From Nitratireductor sp. (lineage in GTDB: Bacteria > Pseudomonadota > Alphaproteobacteria > Rhizobiales > Rhizobiaceae), in assembly GCA_020441735.1 (NCBI GenBank), contig JAGRLQ010000231.1, positions 1 to 8,989 of the forward strand: DNA of 8,989 bases, given 5' to 3'. Below, piece by piece: positions 1 through 5,365 of the stretch. How positions within the stretch are numbered: the first letter of the stretch is position 1; every line of letters starts with the position of its first letter. Below the pieces are notes generated by a model. That model was given only the letters and a program-made list of their open reading frames with translations. It made no database searches and had not been told where the DNA came from. The translations under genes were made by a program, and so were the position numbers.

Positions 1-1688
1 GCATCGGCCAGGTCGCGCAGGAAGCGCCGGGCACGGACGAGCCGCTGATCGACATCGTGCTCAAGGCCGATACCGAACGTGCGGCGCTGATGGCAGAGGC
101 CGAGACGGCGGGCGACGCGCATCGCATCGCGGAAATCCAGACGCGGCTCGCCGACATCGACGCGCATTCGGCCGAAGCGCGCGCCGCGACCATCCTCGCC
201 GGGCTGGGCTTCGACCAGGAGGCCCAGCAACGCCCGGCATCGTCGTTTTCCGGCGGCTGGCGCATGCGCGTGGCGCTTGCAGCCGTTCTGTTTGCCGAAC
301 CGGACCTGCTGCTGCTCGACGAGCCAACCAACTATCTCGATCTTGAGGGCGCGCTGTGGCTTGAAAACTACATTGCGCGTTACCGCCACACCGTCATCAT
401 CATCAGCCATGACCGTGACCTGCTCAACAAGGCCTGCAACACGATTGTCCATCTGGAACACCGCAAGCTGACGCTTTATCGCGGCAATTACGACACGTTC
501 GAGCGCACGCGGGCCGAGCGTCTCATGCTGCAGATGAAGATGAAGGAAAAGCAGGACGCCCAGCGCAAGCACATGGAAGCCTTCATCAACCGCTTCCGCG
601 CCAAGGCCTCGAAGGCCCGGCAGGCGCAAAGCCGGATCAAGGCGCTGGAACGGATGAAGGAGATTTCCGTTGCCGTCGATGAAAGGGTTGCGCCGCTTTC
701 CTTCCCGAGCCCGAAGAAGCAGGCTGCCTCGCCGATCATCAACCTCTTCAACGTTGCCGTTGGCTATGAGCCCGGCAAGCCCATATTATCACGGCTTTCG
801 CTGCGCATCGATGCCGATGATCGCATTGCGCTGCTGGGGGCCAACGGCAACGGCAAATCGACCTTCGCCAAGCTGATCTCCGACCGGCTTCAAGCCGAAA
901 GCGGCGAGATCACGCGGGCCGACAAGCTGCGCGTTGCGATGTTTGCCCAGCACCAGCTTGATGATCTGATCCCGGAGCAATCGGCTTACGATCATGTGCG
1001 CAAGCTGATGCCCGGCGAACCGGAAGGCAAGATACGCGGCCGTGTCGCCCGCATGGGGCTATCTTCGGAGAAAATGGACACCAAGGCGAAGGATCTTTCC
1101 GGCGGCGAGCGGGCACGCCTGCTCTTGGGTCTCATCACCTTCGATGCGCCGCATCTTCTGATCCTCGACGAGCCGACCAACCACCTCGACATCGATAGCC
1201 GCGAGCAGCTTGTCATGGCGCTCAACGACTATGAGGGCGCGATGATCCTGATTTCGCATGACCGCCATCTGGTGGAAGCAAGTGCCGAGCGGCTGTGGCT
1301 CGTCGCCAAGGGTGGCGTCGGCCCTTATGACGGCGACATGGAGGATTACAAGCGGCTGATCCTGAAGGGCGAGGAAGCCGAAGCCAAGCACCGCAAGGCG
1401 AAACAGGAGGCGGAAGCACCTGCCAACAAGGCCGAAAAGCGCAAGCAGGCTGCCGTTATTCGATCCGGCCAGGATGCGGTGCGCAAGCGCGTCAAGCAGC
1501 TCGAAGCCATCATGGTGAAAGCCGAAGAGGCGATCGGCAAGCTCAACAAGATGCTGGCGACGGCCTCGACCAACCGGGAAACGGACAAGATCCGCGAACT
1601 CGCCACCAAGAAGGCGGAAGCCGAACGCCGCCTCGTCGAGGTCGAGGAGGAATGGCTGGAGCTTTCAGCGGAACTGGACGGGGCTTAG
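1..1688 (+). CDS. ABC-F family ATPase, YheS/Uup-like (5' partial)
   Basis: Soluble protein with two ABC ATPase domains and no membrane segments. ABC-F proteins of this class act on the ribosome rather than in transport. The frame is open from base 3 with no start in the window, so the N-terminus and the first Walker A are missing; 561 residues remain. Seen in order: first-domain signature FSGGW (246-260), Walker B LLLLDEPTN from 309, a basic charged inter-domain linker (about 500-700), second Walker A GANGNGKST (837-863), the AQHQL segment typical of YheS, signature LSGGE (1095-1109), Walker B LLILDEPTNHLD (1155-1190), and a Lys/Glu/Ala-rich C-terminal coiled coil ending EEEWLELSAELDGA. The second domain has all its catalytic motifs, so the protein looks functional. 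The last ~60 bp recur, diverged, at 4183-4245. YheS-like is preferred over Uup or EttA from AQHQL; the exact subfamily is uncertain. Confidence 0.93.
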   Translation, partial: IGQVAQEAPGTDEPLIDIVLKADTERAALMAEAETAGDAHRIAEIQTRLADIDAHSAEARAATILAGLGFDQEAQQRPASSFSGGWRMRVALAAVLFAEPDLLLLDEPTNYLDLEGALWLENYIARYRHTVIIISHDRDLLNKACNTIVHLEHRKLTLYRGNYDTFERTRAERLMLQMKMKEKQDAQRKHMEAFINRFRAKASKARQAQSRIKALERMKEISVAVDERVAPLSFPSPKKQAASPIINLFNVAVGYEPGKPILSRLSLRIDADDRIALLGANGNGKSTFAKLISDRLQAESGEITRADKLRVAMFAQHQLDDLIPEQSAYDHVRKLMPGEPEGKIRGRVARMGLSSEKMDTKAKDLSGGERARLLLGLITFDAPHLLILDEPTNHLDIDSREQLVMALNDYEGAMILISHDRHLVEASAERLWLVAKGGVGPYDGDMEDYKRLILKGEEAEAKHRKAKQEAEAPANKAEKRKQAAVIRSGQDAVRKRVKQLEAIMVKAEEAIGKLNKMLATASTNRETDKIRELATKKAEAERRLVEVEEEWLELSAELDGA

Positions 1689-1864
1689 GGTCTTTTACAA
1701 GTAAAGGCGAAAGTGGCTTGGCTTGGATGTCCGCAAAGGGGACTTAGCTGCTTTTTTGATCTCCGACTTAACGGCAGTTTCGCGAAATCCTTGCGAGGCG
1801 ACTTATCGGGCCGTCGCAACCCCCGTGAAATGAAAGGACTTCATATCGGTTGCGGGTTACGAGT

Positions 1865-2278
1865 CTAAGCGCTTTCCTCGCCGAGAATCTTGCGCTCAAA
1901 TCCTTGGCGATCGGAACGGACGCTCGCATAGGTTTCTGTCTTTGGATCTCTGGCGTCGTTGAATTTCCCACCCCATAAGACAAGTTCCGCCAGCAGAGGT
2001 GCAAGATCGCGTCCTTTTGGTGTGAGCTCGTAGAGAGAACTTCGCCAGTTGGCCGGATTCTTTCGCTTCCGGATTACGCCATTTTCCTCCAAATGCCGCA
2101 GTCGTTGCGCGAGGATATTGGTCGATATCCCCTCCCACCCGTCGAGCAGGTCCGCATAGGTTTTCGAGCCTTTTATCGCGATGTCGCGAATAATCAGCAG
2201 CGACCAACGGTCCCCCAACACGCTGAGAGCATAGTCGATTGGGCACCCCGATAGGGCTCGTTTGGGTTTCGTGCTCAT
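1865..2278 (-). CDS. HxlR-family winged-helix transcriptional regulator
   Basis: A 137-residue protein with the full HxlR/MarR-like winged-helix fold: CPIDYALSVLGDRWSLLIIR (residues 12-31), the recognition-helix region GISTNILAQRLRHLEENGVI and the wing LYELTPKGRDL. Proteins of this family are dimeric DNA-binding repressors or activators, often acting on the divergent neighbour and on themselves, and several respond to reactive electrophiles or oxidants through an N-terminal Cys. Here Cys12 (codon 2243-2245) is the only cysteine and lies at the family's conserved position. The ATG at 2278 gives the canonical N-terminus; no strong Shine-Dalgarno is visible. The gene is divergent from the tandem YdhR-like gene, and two 17-bp inverted repeats between them are the likely operators, so that gene is the likely target (inference). 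The effector is unknown. Confidence 0.9.
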   Translation of the reverse strand: MSTKPKRALSGCPIDYALSVLGDRWSLLIIRDIAIKGSKTYADLLDGWEGISTNILAQRLRHLEENGVIRKRKNPANWRSSLYELTPKGRDLAPLLAELVLWGGKFNDARDPKTETYASVRSDRQGFERKILGEESA

Positions 2279-2298
2279 CCGGGAACGCTAAATTTTTC

Positions 2299-2315
2299 AC
2301 TTGCAATATGCAAGT
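2299..2315. promoter_or_regulatory. Putative HxlR operator 1 (17-bp inverted repeat)
   Basis: ACTTGCA-ATA-TGCAAGT, a perfect 7-bp inverted repeat with a 3-bp spacer, ending 20 bp from the regulator's start codon. It has the same outer ACTTG / GCAAGT ends and the same 17-bp length as a second site centred 38 bp away. Binding by the adjacent HxlR protein is inferred. Its position would allow autorepression. Confidence 0.6.
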
Positions 2316-2329
2316 TTATAGTTAGAAAT

Positions 2330-2360
2330 CCTATCAACTTGTGAATTGCAAGTTGATAGG
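2330..2360. promoter_or_regulatory. Putative HxlR operator 2 within a 12-bp inverted repeat
   Basis: CCTATCAACTTG and CAAGTTGATAGG form perfect 12-bp arms around 7 bp. The core ACTTGTGAATTGCAAGT (2337-2353) matches operator 1 at 12 of 17 positions, including all of ACTTG and GCAAGT. TTGATA in the arms could serve as a -35 element on either strand, but no convincing -10 could be placed, so no promoter is called. The site lies 120 bp before the YdhR-like start codon. Confidence 0.6.
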
Positions 2361-2466
2361 AAAAGCCTCGATATGCCGTCCGAAATCAGCCCCTGCGCCT
2401 TGATCACCCGTCACGAAATGCTCGCGGTGACAACCGCAGCAGGTTGCCCCCGTCACTCGCCCATGC

Positions 2467-2474
2467 AAAGGAGA
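2467..2474 (+). promoter_or_regulatory. Ribosome binding site fixing the GTG start at 2480
   Basis: AAAGGAGA lies 5 nt before the GTG at 2480. An in-frame upstream start at 2444 would put this strong Shine-Dalgarno inside the coding region and add a non-homologous N-terminus, so GTG 2480 is chosen. Confidence 0.75.
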
Positions 2475-2479
2475 ACACT

Positions 2480-3112
2480 GTGACACCAAAAGCCTTCGTC
2501 TACACCGAAGTCGCAATCTCGGTTCCGTTTGATCAAGCGCCTTGGTCGTCGATCAACGAGATGATCAGGAAGCAGCCGGGCTTCCTCAACAAGACCTGGC
2601 TTCATGGTCACGGAACCGGCTCCATCGGAGGTTTCTACGCCTTCGATAGCTGCGAGAACGCCAGCGCTTTCGTCACAGGATATTTCCCGACAGAACCCCG
2701 TGCCTTCGGCGTGGCCCACAACACCAGGGTATTCGATGCGGAAATTGTCCGTGAGGCCAGCGAAGACCTGGGCTCCGTTCACTATGGCGGATCGTCGGCA
2801 AAGACACCGGGCGCGTTCGTCTACACCGAGCTGCAACTATCCCGGCCCTTTGACGGATTTGACTGGGGCAAGCGGAACGAAGAGCTGAGACGGACACCCG
2901 GCCTACAGAACAAGATTTGGCTCAGTGGCGTTTCGACCCATACACTTGGCGGTTTCGACGCGTTTGATACCATGGAGTCAGCGCTCGATTATGCAATAAA
3001 CCAGTTCCCTGACGTTGCTGCCCGCCTGGCGGCGGCACCCTACACAAGGGTGTTCGACGCGACCACAACCGCAGAGGCAAGCCGCCAAATGCTCTCCCCG
3101 TTCTATCTTTGA
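2480..3112 (+). CDS. Tandem-domain YdhR-like (dimeric alpha/beta-barrel) protein
   Basis: A 210-residue soluble protein made of two copies of a ~100-residue YdhR-type ferredoxin-like domain (putative monooxygenase fold). Repeat 1 spans about residues 5-95 and repeat 2 about 112-202. They align without gaps at a constant 107-residue offset, with about 42 identities in 90 positions. Shared landmarks are FVYTE, PF(D), PG(F/L), NK.WL, GGF.AFD and TRVFDA, the last matching the VFDVNEP region of E. coli YdhR. Single-domain YdhR proteins dimerise; here the dimer appears fused. No signal peptide or membrane segment is seen. The GTG start follows from the AAAGGAGA ribosome site. It is divergent from the HxlR gene, which suggests control by it, perhaps in response to an aromatic or electrophilic compound. 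Substrate and activity cannot be read from the sequence. Confidence 0.75.
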   Translation: MTPKAFVYTEVAISVPFDQAPWSSINEMIRKQPGFLNKTWLHGHGTGSIGGFYAFDSCENASAFVTGYFPTEPRAFGVAHNTRVFDAEIVREASEDLGSVHYGGSSAKTPGAFVYTELQLSRPFDGFDWGKRNEELRRTPGLQNKIWLSGVSTHTLGGFDAFDTMESALDYAINQFPDVAARLAAAPYTRVFDATTTAEASRQMLSPFYL

Positions 3113-3116
3113 CCGC

Positions 3117-3140
3117 AGTCGGCGCTGCGCTCCGACTTTT
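3117..3140 (+). terminator. Putative intrinsic terminator of the YdhR-like gene
   Basis: AGTCGG (3117-3122) pairs with CCGACT (3132-3137). After one mismatch, an inner GC/GC pair closes a TGC loop, and the stem is followed by TTT (3138-3140). It begins 4 nt after the stop codon. The short U-tract makes it a moderate candidate. Confidence 0.5.
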
Positions 3141-3246
3141 GCCGGCGCGAGCGCGGTCCTGTTTCGGTTGCCGTCAGCCGGAGTCAAATCCTACCGCAAC
3201 ATCGAGCGATGTGGCCTCCAATCCGCAATTCAGACTCCGATACAAC

Positions 3247-3278
3247 AAAAAAGACCGCCCGGCTGGCGGGCGGTCTTT
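3247..3278 (-). terminator. Rho-independent terminator of the EF-hand gene
   Basis: Perfect 12-bp arms AAAGACCGCCCG (3250-3261) and CGGGCGGTCTTT (3267-3278) with a 5-base loop. Read on the minus strand, the stem ends in a run of six T (complement of 3247-3252), 22 bp past the EF-hand stop codon. On the plus strand only three T follow, so it is mainly a minus-strand terminator but may also act as a back-up for the convergent YdhR-like gene. Confidence 0.88.
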
Positions 3279-3300
3279 CAGGACCGTGATAGCTATCGCA

Positions 3301-4059
3301 TTACCGGCGATGGTTGGAGCGGAATTCCCACGGGGTGACGGTGCCGTCGCCATCGGCATCTGCCGCCTTGAAGCGTTCCAGGCCTGCCGTCATCCATTCA
3401 GCCTGTGAGACCGTGCCGTTCTTGTCGGCATCCATCGGCTCGAAGCGGGCCTTCTTGGCTTCCTGGCGCTTGCCCTCCATGCGGCGCGGACGGTTTTCGC
3501 CATCGTCGTCATCATTGCCTGCGCCGGGGCCCATGCGAACGCCCATATATTCCTCGACCGTCAGTTCGCCATTGTCATCGGCGTCCATGGCATAGAAGAC
3601 GCTTTCGCGCATGGCGGCAGCCTCGTCATCGGAGATCTTGCCGTCCTCGTTGACGTCGATGGCAACGAAACGCTGCATGAAGCGCTGACCGCCGCGCATC
3701 CCTCTGCCTTCGCCCATTTGTTGACCCATTCTGTCCTCGCCCATCATGTGGCGGCCCATCTGCTCACCCCGCATGCCGCGGCGTTCGCCATAACGCTGGC
3801 CGCAGCGGTCGTCATCATCGCCGCCGCGATTGTTCCAGCCATTGCGGGGACCATGATTCCAGCCGCGCTCTCCGCAGCCGCCGTCTTCGCGCCAGCCGCG
3901 CTGGCCGCCATGGTCTCGCTGCATGTGGCCATATTCCATCTGGCCGCGCGGCATGTAGCGGCAGTCACCGTTCTGGGCTGAAGCATTTGAAGGCAGGGAA
4001 AGGGTTGCTGCCATGCCTGCCAGAGCAAGACCGGTCGCGAGTTTCGTATATTTGTGCAT
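3301..4059 (-). CDS. Secreted EF-hand protein with Met/Arg/Gly-rich region
   Basis: A 252-residue exported protein. The N-terminus MHKYTKLATGLALAGMAATL then SLPSNASA-Q is a Sec signal peptide with likely cleavage after ASA (residue 28), so it should act in the periplasm or outside the cell. Residues ~30-130 are low-complexity, rich in Gly, Arg, Met (11) and His (4), with Cys33, Cys62 and Cys86. Four canonical 12-residue EF-hand loops follow: D135-E146, D159-E170, D210-E221 and D234-E245, all with acidic or Asn ligands at positions 1, 3, 5 and the Glu at 12. They are paired as 1+2 and 3+4 around an acidic/basic linker (183-205). Calcium binding is strongly expected. A role for the Met/His region in binding other metals is only a guess. 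The start was chosen for the AAGGAG site and the signal peptide. An anaerobox lies upstream and a strong terminator downstream, so it is probably monocistronic. Confidence 0.88.
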   Translation of the reverse strand: MHKYTKLATGLALAGMAATLSLPSNASAQNGDCRYMPRGQMEYGHMQRDHGGQRGWREDGGCGERGWNHGPRNGWNNRGGDDDDRCGQRYGERRGMRGEQMGRHMMGEDRMGQQMGEGRGMRGGQRFMQRFVAIDVNEDGKISDDEAAAMRESVFYAMDADDNGELTVEEYMGVRMGPGAGNDDDDGENRPRRMEGKRQEAKKARFEPMDADKNGTVSQAEWMTAGLERFKAADADGDGTVTPWEFRSNHRR

Positions 4060-4068
4060 TGGGATTGT

Positions 4069-4074
4069 CTCCTT
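4069..4074 (-). promoter_or_regulatory. Ribosome binding site of the EF-hand gene
   Basis: AAGGAG on the minus strand, 9 nt before the ATG at 4059. It supports that start over an in-frame one at 4137, which would bury the signal peptide behind 26 residues. Confidence 0.7.
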
Positions 4075-4123
4075 GTGGGGTTTCGACTTGGAGACAGGGT
4101 ATGAAGCAGGTGCGCGAACCCGC

Positions 4124-4137
4124 TTGATCTGCATCAA
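4124..4137 (-). promoter_or_regulatory. FNR/FixK-type anaerobox upstream of the EF-hand gene
   Basis: TTGATCTGCATCAA is an exact match to the FNR/FixK/FnrN consensus TTGAT-N4-ATCAA. Its centre (4130.5) is 71 bp from the EF-hand start codon. If it works as a class II site at -41.5, transcription would start near 4089, and TACCCT falls exactly at the -10 hexamer position (minus strand, 4101-4096). This predicts low-oxygen induction of the EF-hand gene. The site is seen; its use is inferred. Confidence 0.6.
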
Positions 4138-4182
4138 AATTACGAAGATTTAACCCAATGCACGCAAAAGATGCGGTGGGCG

Positions 4183-4245
4183 CGCCACCTGGGCGAGGTC
4201 GGGGAGGAATGGCTGGAGCTTTCCATCGAACTTGATGGGGACTGA
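4183..4245 (+). pseudogene. Stranded 3' remnant of an ABC-F gene
   Basis: Translates as RHLGEVGEEWLELSIELDGD-stop, against RRLVEVEEEWLELSAELDGA-stop at the end of the intact ABC-F gene (1626-1688). At DNA level 48 of 58 positions match (1626-1683 against 4183-4240), including an uninterrupted 21-bp match at 1646-1666 / 4203-4223. Both lie on the plus strand with an offset of 2557 bp. Similarity fades to the left of about 4183, and no coding continuation or start is present, so it is not expressed as a protein. It is probably the original gene end displaced by insertion or allelic replacement. Confidence 0.8.
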
Positions 4246-4287
4246 CATTCCCAGCCCACGAGGGTGGCTCGGGCACGGCATCCTCAG

Positions 4288-4328
4288 CCGTCATCCCGGA
4301 CGGCCGAAGGCCGAGCCGGGAGCCATTG
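4288..4328 (+). repeat. Palindromic hairpin element, left copy
   Basis: Begins CCGTCATCCCGGA and ends CCGGGAGCCATTG. It folds as TCCCGG, inner stem CGGCC/GGCCG, loop GAA. It matches the right copy at both ends but not in the inner stem. GTCATCCCGG palindromes of this kind are common intergenic repeats in alphaproteobacteria. Confidence 0.75.
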
Positions 4329-4371
4329 TACCCTTCCGCAACCGTTCTTCCTTCCGATAGAAGGTCTTGCA

Positions 4372-4662
4372 TCATTCACCCGAAAGCAGCGGATAGAGGT
4401 CGTCCCATTCGGGATTGATCCCTTCGATCAACTCGGTTTTCCAGCGCCGCCGCCAGCGTTTGATGCGTTTTTCGGCAGCAATCGCATCGTCCATGGTTTC
4501 CAGCATCTCATACCAGACAAGCCTGTCGACGCCGTATTTCGCAGTGAACCCGCCGAGCAGCTTTTCCTTGTGCTCAAACACCCTGCGGGAGAGATCGCTG
4601 GTAACGCCGGTGTAGAGCGTGCCGCCCTTGCGGGAGGCCAGAATGTAAACATAGCCTGCCAT
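4372..4662 (-). CDS. Small GIY-YIG nuclease-family protein
   Basis: A 96-residue stand-alone GIY-YIG domain of the YhbQ / UPF0213-like type, often labelled as an excinuclease subunit C relative. Seen: the GIY-equivalent YVYI (residues 4-7), YTG (17-19), Arg26/Arg27, His31, Glu64 (in AEKRIKRW) and Asn83 (in INPEWDDLY), so the catalytic set is intact. There is no partner domain, so DNA specificity would have to come from the basic helix KRIKRWRRRWK. The ATG at 4662 is chosen because homologues begin M-(x)-GYVYILAS and GGAAG lies about 10 nt upstream; a GTG at 4683 would add seven residues. Hairpin repeats flank the gene on both sides. A nuclease fold is well supported; the biological role of such proteins is not established. 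Confidence 0.87.
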   Translation of the reverse strand: MAGYVYILASRKGGTLYTGVTSDLSRRVFEHKEKLLGGFTAKYGVDRLVWYEMLETMDDAIAAEKRIKRWRRRWKTELIEGINPEWDDLYPLLSGE

Positions 4663-4694
4663 GGGATATTTCTTCCCGTGCACGCTGATAACGT

Positions 4695-4737
4695 CAATAG
4701 GTCCCGGATAGCGTGTTCCACGCTTCCGGGATGACGG
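4695..4737 (-). repeat. Palindromic hairpin element, right copy
   Basis: Read on the minus strand it begins CCGTCATCCCGGA and ends CCGGGACCTATTG. It folds as TCCCGG, inner stem AAGCGTG/CACGCT with one bulged A, loop GAA. The inner stem is unrelated in sequence to the left copy but pairs equally well. It lies 8 bp past the membrane-protein stop codon and may form that transcript's 3' hairpin; no T-run follows. Confidence 0.75.
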
Positions 4738-4745
4738 TGGATGGT

Positions 4746-5348
4746 TTACTGCCGGCCCCAGCGGCGGGAGCTTTCCTTGCGTGCCTTTTTCCGGCGGCGG
4801 CCGGAGATCAGGTAGAGCAGTGTGCCGATGGCGAAAATGCCGAGGCCCGCTGAGGTGAAACTGTAATCGGCCGCCTGCGCGCCGCCGATAATCTCCGCTT
4901 CCATCCGAGCAAGGTTGATGTCGCCTTCGGTCAGCAGGCGCACCGACAGGGTATGCGCGCCATCGGCAAGCACGTCGAACTCCGGCAGGGAAATGAAGAG
5001 CCGCTCTGCCGCCGTTCCACTGTTGGAATTCTCCTCCCGCACGCCGAGCTTGAATTCGCCGGAGAAAACCGGCCCCTGCGGCCCGGTCAATTCGACGAAA
5101 ACCGGCAGGGTGGCGGGAAGGTTCACACTGCCGGAAATCAGCTCGCCCTCGAGACGGATGCGGTAGGGCCCGCCGCTGGTTTTCAGGTCAATCTCCTGAT
5201 CCTGCCAGCCATCGCGCCAGCCGCCTTGGGTGCGGTCGAAGACCTCGACCGTCTTGACGGCCTCACCGGCGAAATCCGTCTGGTAGAGCGGCAGCGCGAA
5301 GGCGATCGCCAGACCGGCCAAAATCAACAATACCGACAAGAACCGCAT
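4746..5348 (-). CDS. Hypothetical bitopic membrane protein
   Basis: A 200-residue protein I do not recognise as a named family. It has an N-terminal hydrophobic segment (residues 4-20, a signal anchor or signal peptide), then a ~140-residue extracytoplasmic stretch with alternating beta-type patterns (YRIRLEGEL, LPVFVELTGP, HTLSVRLLTEGDINLARMEAEI), resembling a beta-sandwich. A second membrane segment follows (about 164-182, SFTSAGLGIFAIGTLLYLI), then a strongly basic cytoplasmic tail (GRRRKKARKESSRRWGRQ). The fold suggests ligand or partner binding on the periplasmic side. The ATG at 5348 has a good GGAGGGG site 5 nt upstream. It starts 17 nt after the methyltransferase stop and is the last gene of the apparent pepA operon. 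Confidence 0.75.
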   Translation of the reverse strand: MRFLSVLLILAGLAIAFALPLYQTDFAGEAVKTVEVFDRTQGGWRDGWQDQEIDLKTSGGPYRIRLEGELISGSVNLPATLPVFVELTGPQGPVFSGEFKLGVREENSNSGTAAERLFISLPEFDVLADGAHTLSVRLLTEGDINLARMEAEIIGGAQAADYSFTSAGLGIFAIGTLLYLISGRRRKKARKESSRRWGRQ

Positions 5349-5365
5349 GTATCCCCTCCGTTATG

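Larger units (their letters stand above)
4060..4371. other. Intergenic region between the EF-hand and GIY-YIG genes
   Basis: 312 bp without an intact gene. From left to right it holds the EF-hand leader and anaerobox, a short GGTGG/CCACC stem (4175-4189), the stranded ABC-F tail (4183-4245), an imperfect GC-rich hairpin just after that tail's stop codon (4250-4273, no T-run), and the left hairpin element of the GIY-YIG cassette (4288-4328). Confidence 0.7.
4288..4737. mobile_element. Possible GIY-YIG cassette bounded by inverted hairpin repeats
   Basis: A 450-bp interval with a single GIY-YIG gene between two hairpin elements in inverted orientation, both with CCGTCATCCCGGA outermost. It sits 42 bp after the stranded ABC-F tail and 8 bp beyond the stop codon of the membrane-protein gene, as if dropped into intergenic space. 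No transposase and no clear target-site duplication are seen. That the unit moves together is inference. Confidence 0.35.

Noticed and set aside
1689..1864. Possible terminators or sites between the ABC-F and HxlR genes, including the palindrome TTTCGCGAAA (1778-1787) and GCAACC/GGTTGC arms near 1817-1854.
   Set aside because: The stems are short or have long loops, without T-runs, and none has a clear role. I see nothing I can support in this 176-bp gap.
1896..2306. A 136-residue minus-strand frame overlapping the HxlR gene.
   Set aside because: It is out of frame with the clear HxlR winged-helix protein and shows no domain of its own.
2301..2358. Sigma-70-type promoters between the HxlR and YdhR-like genes, built on TTGCAA (2301-2306) with TAGAAA (2323-2328), or on TTGATA.
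   Set aside because: The -10 candidates are weak (4 of 6 at best) and the hexamers overlap the palindromes, so the matches may only reflect operator sequence.
3718..3981. An Ala-rich plus-strand frame with apparent hydrophobic segments inside the EF-hand gene.
   Set aside because: It is the complement of the low-complexity Gly/Arg/Met coding region. The hydrophobic look is a by-product of the repeated codons.
4060..4137. An N-terminal extension of the EF-hand protein to 4137.
   Set aside because: It would hide a good Sec signal peptide behind 26 residues and run through the anaerobox and the AAGGAG ribosome site.
4175..4189. A GGTGG-GCGCG-CCACC stem at the left edge of the stranded ABC-F tail, considered as an insertion end.
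   Set aside because: It is only a 5-bp stem with no matching copy at the other boundary near 1688, so it cannot be called an element terminus.
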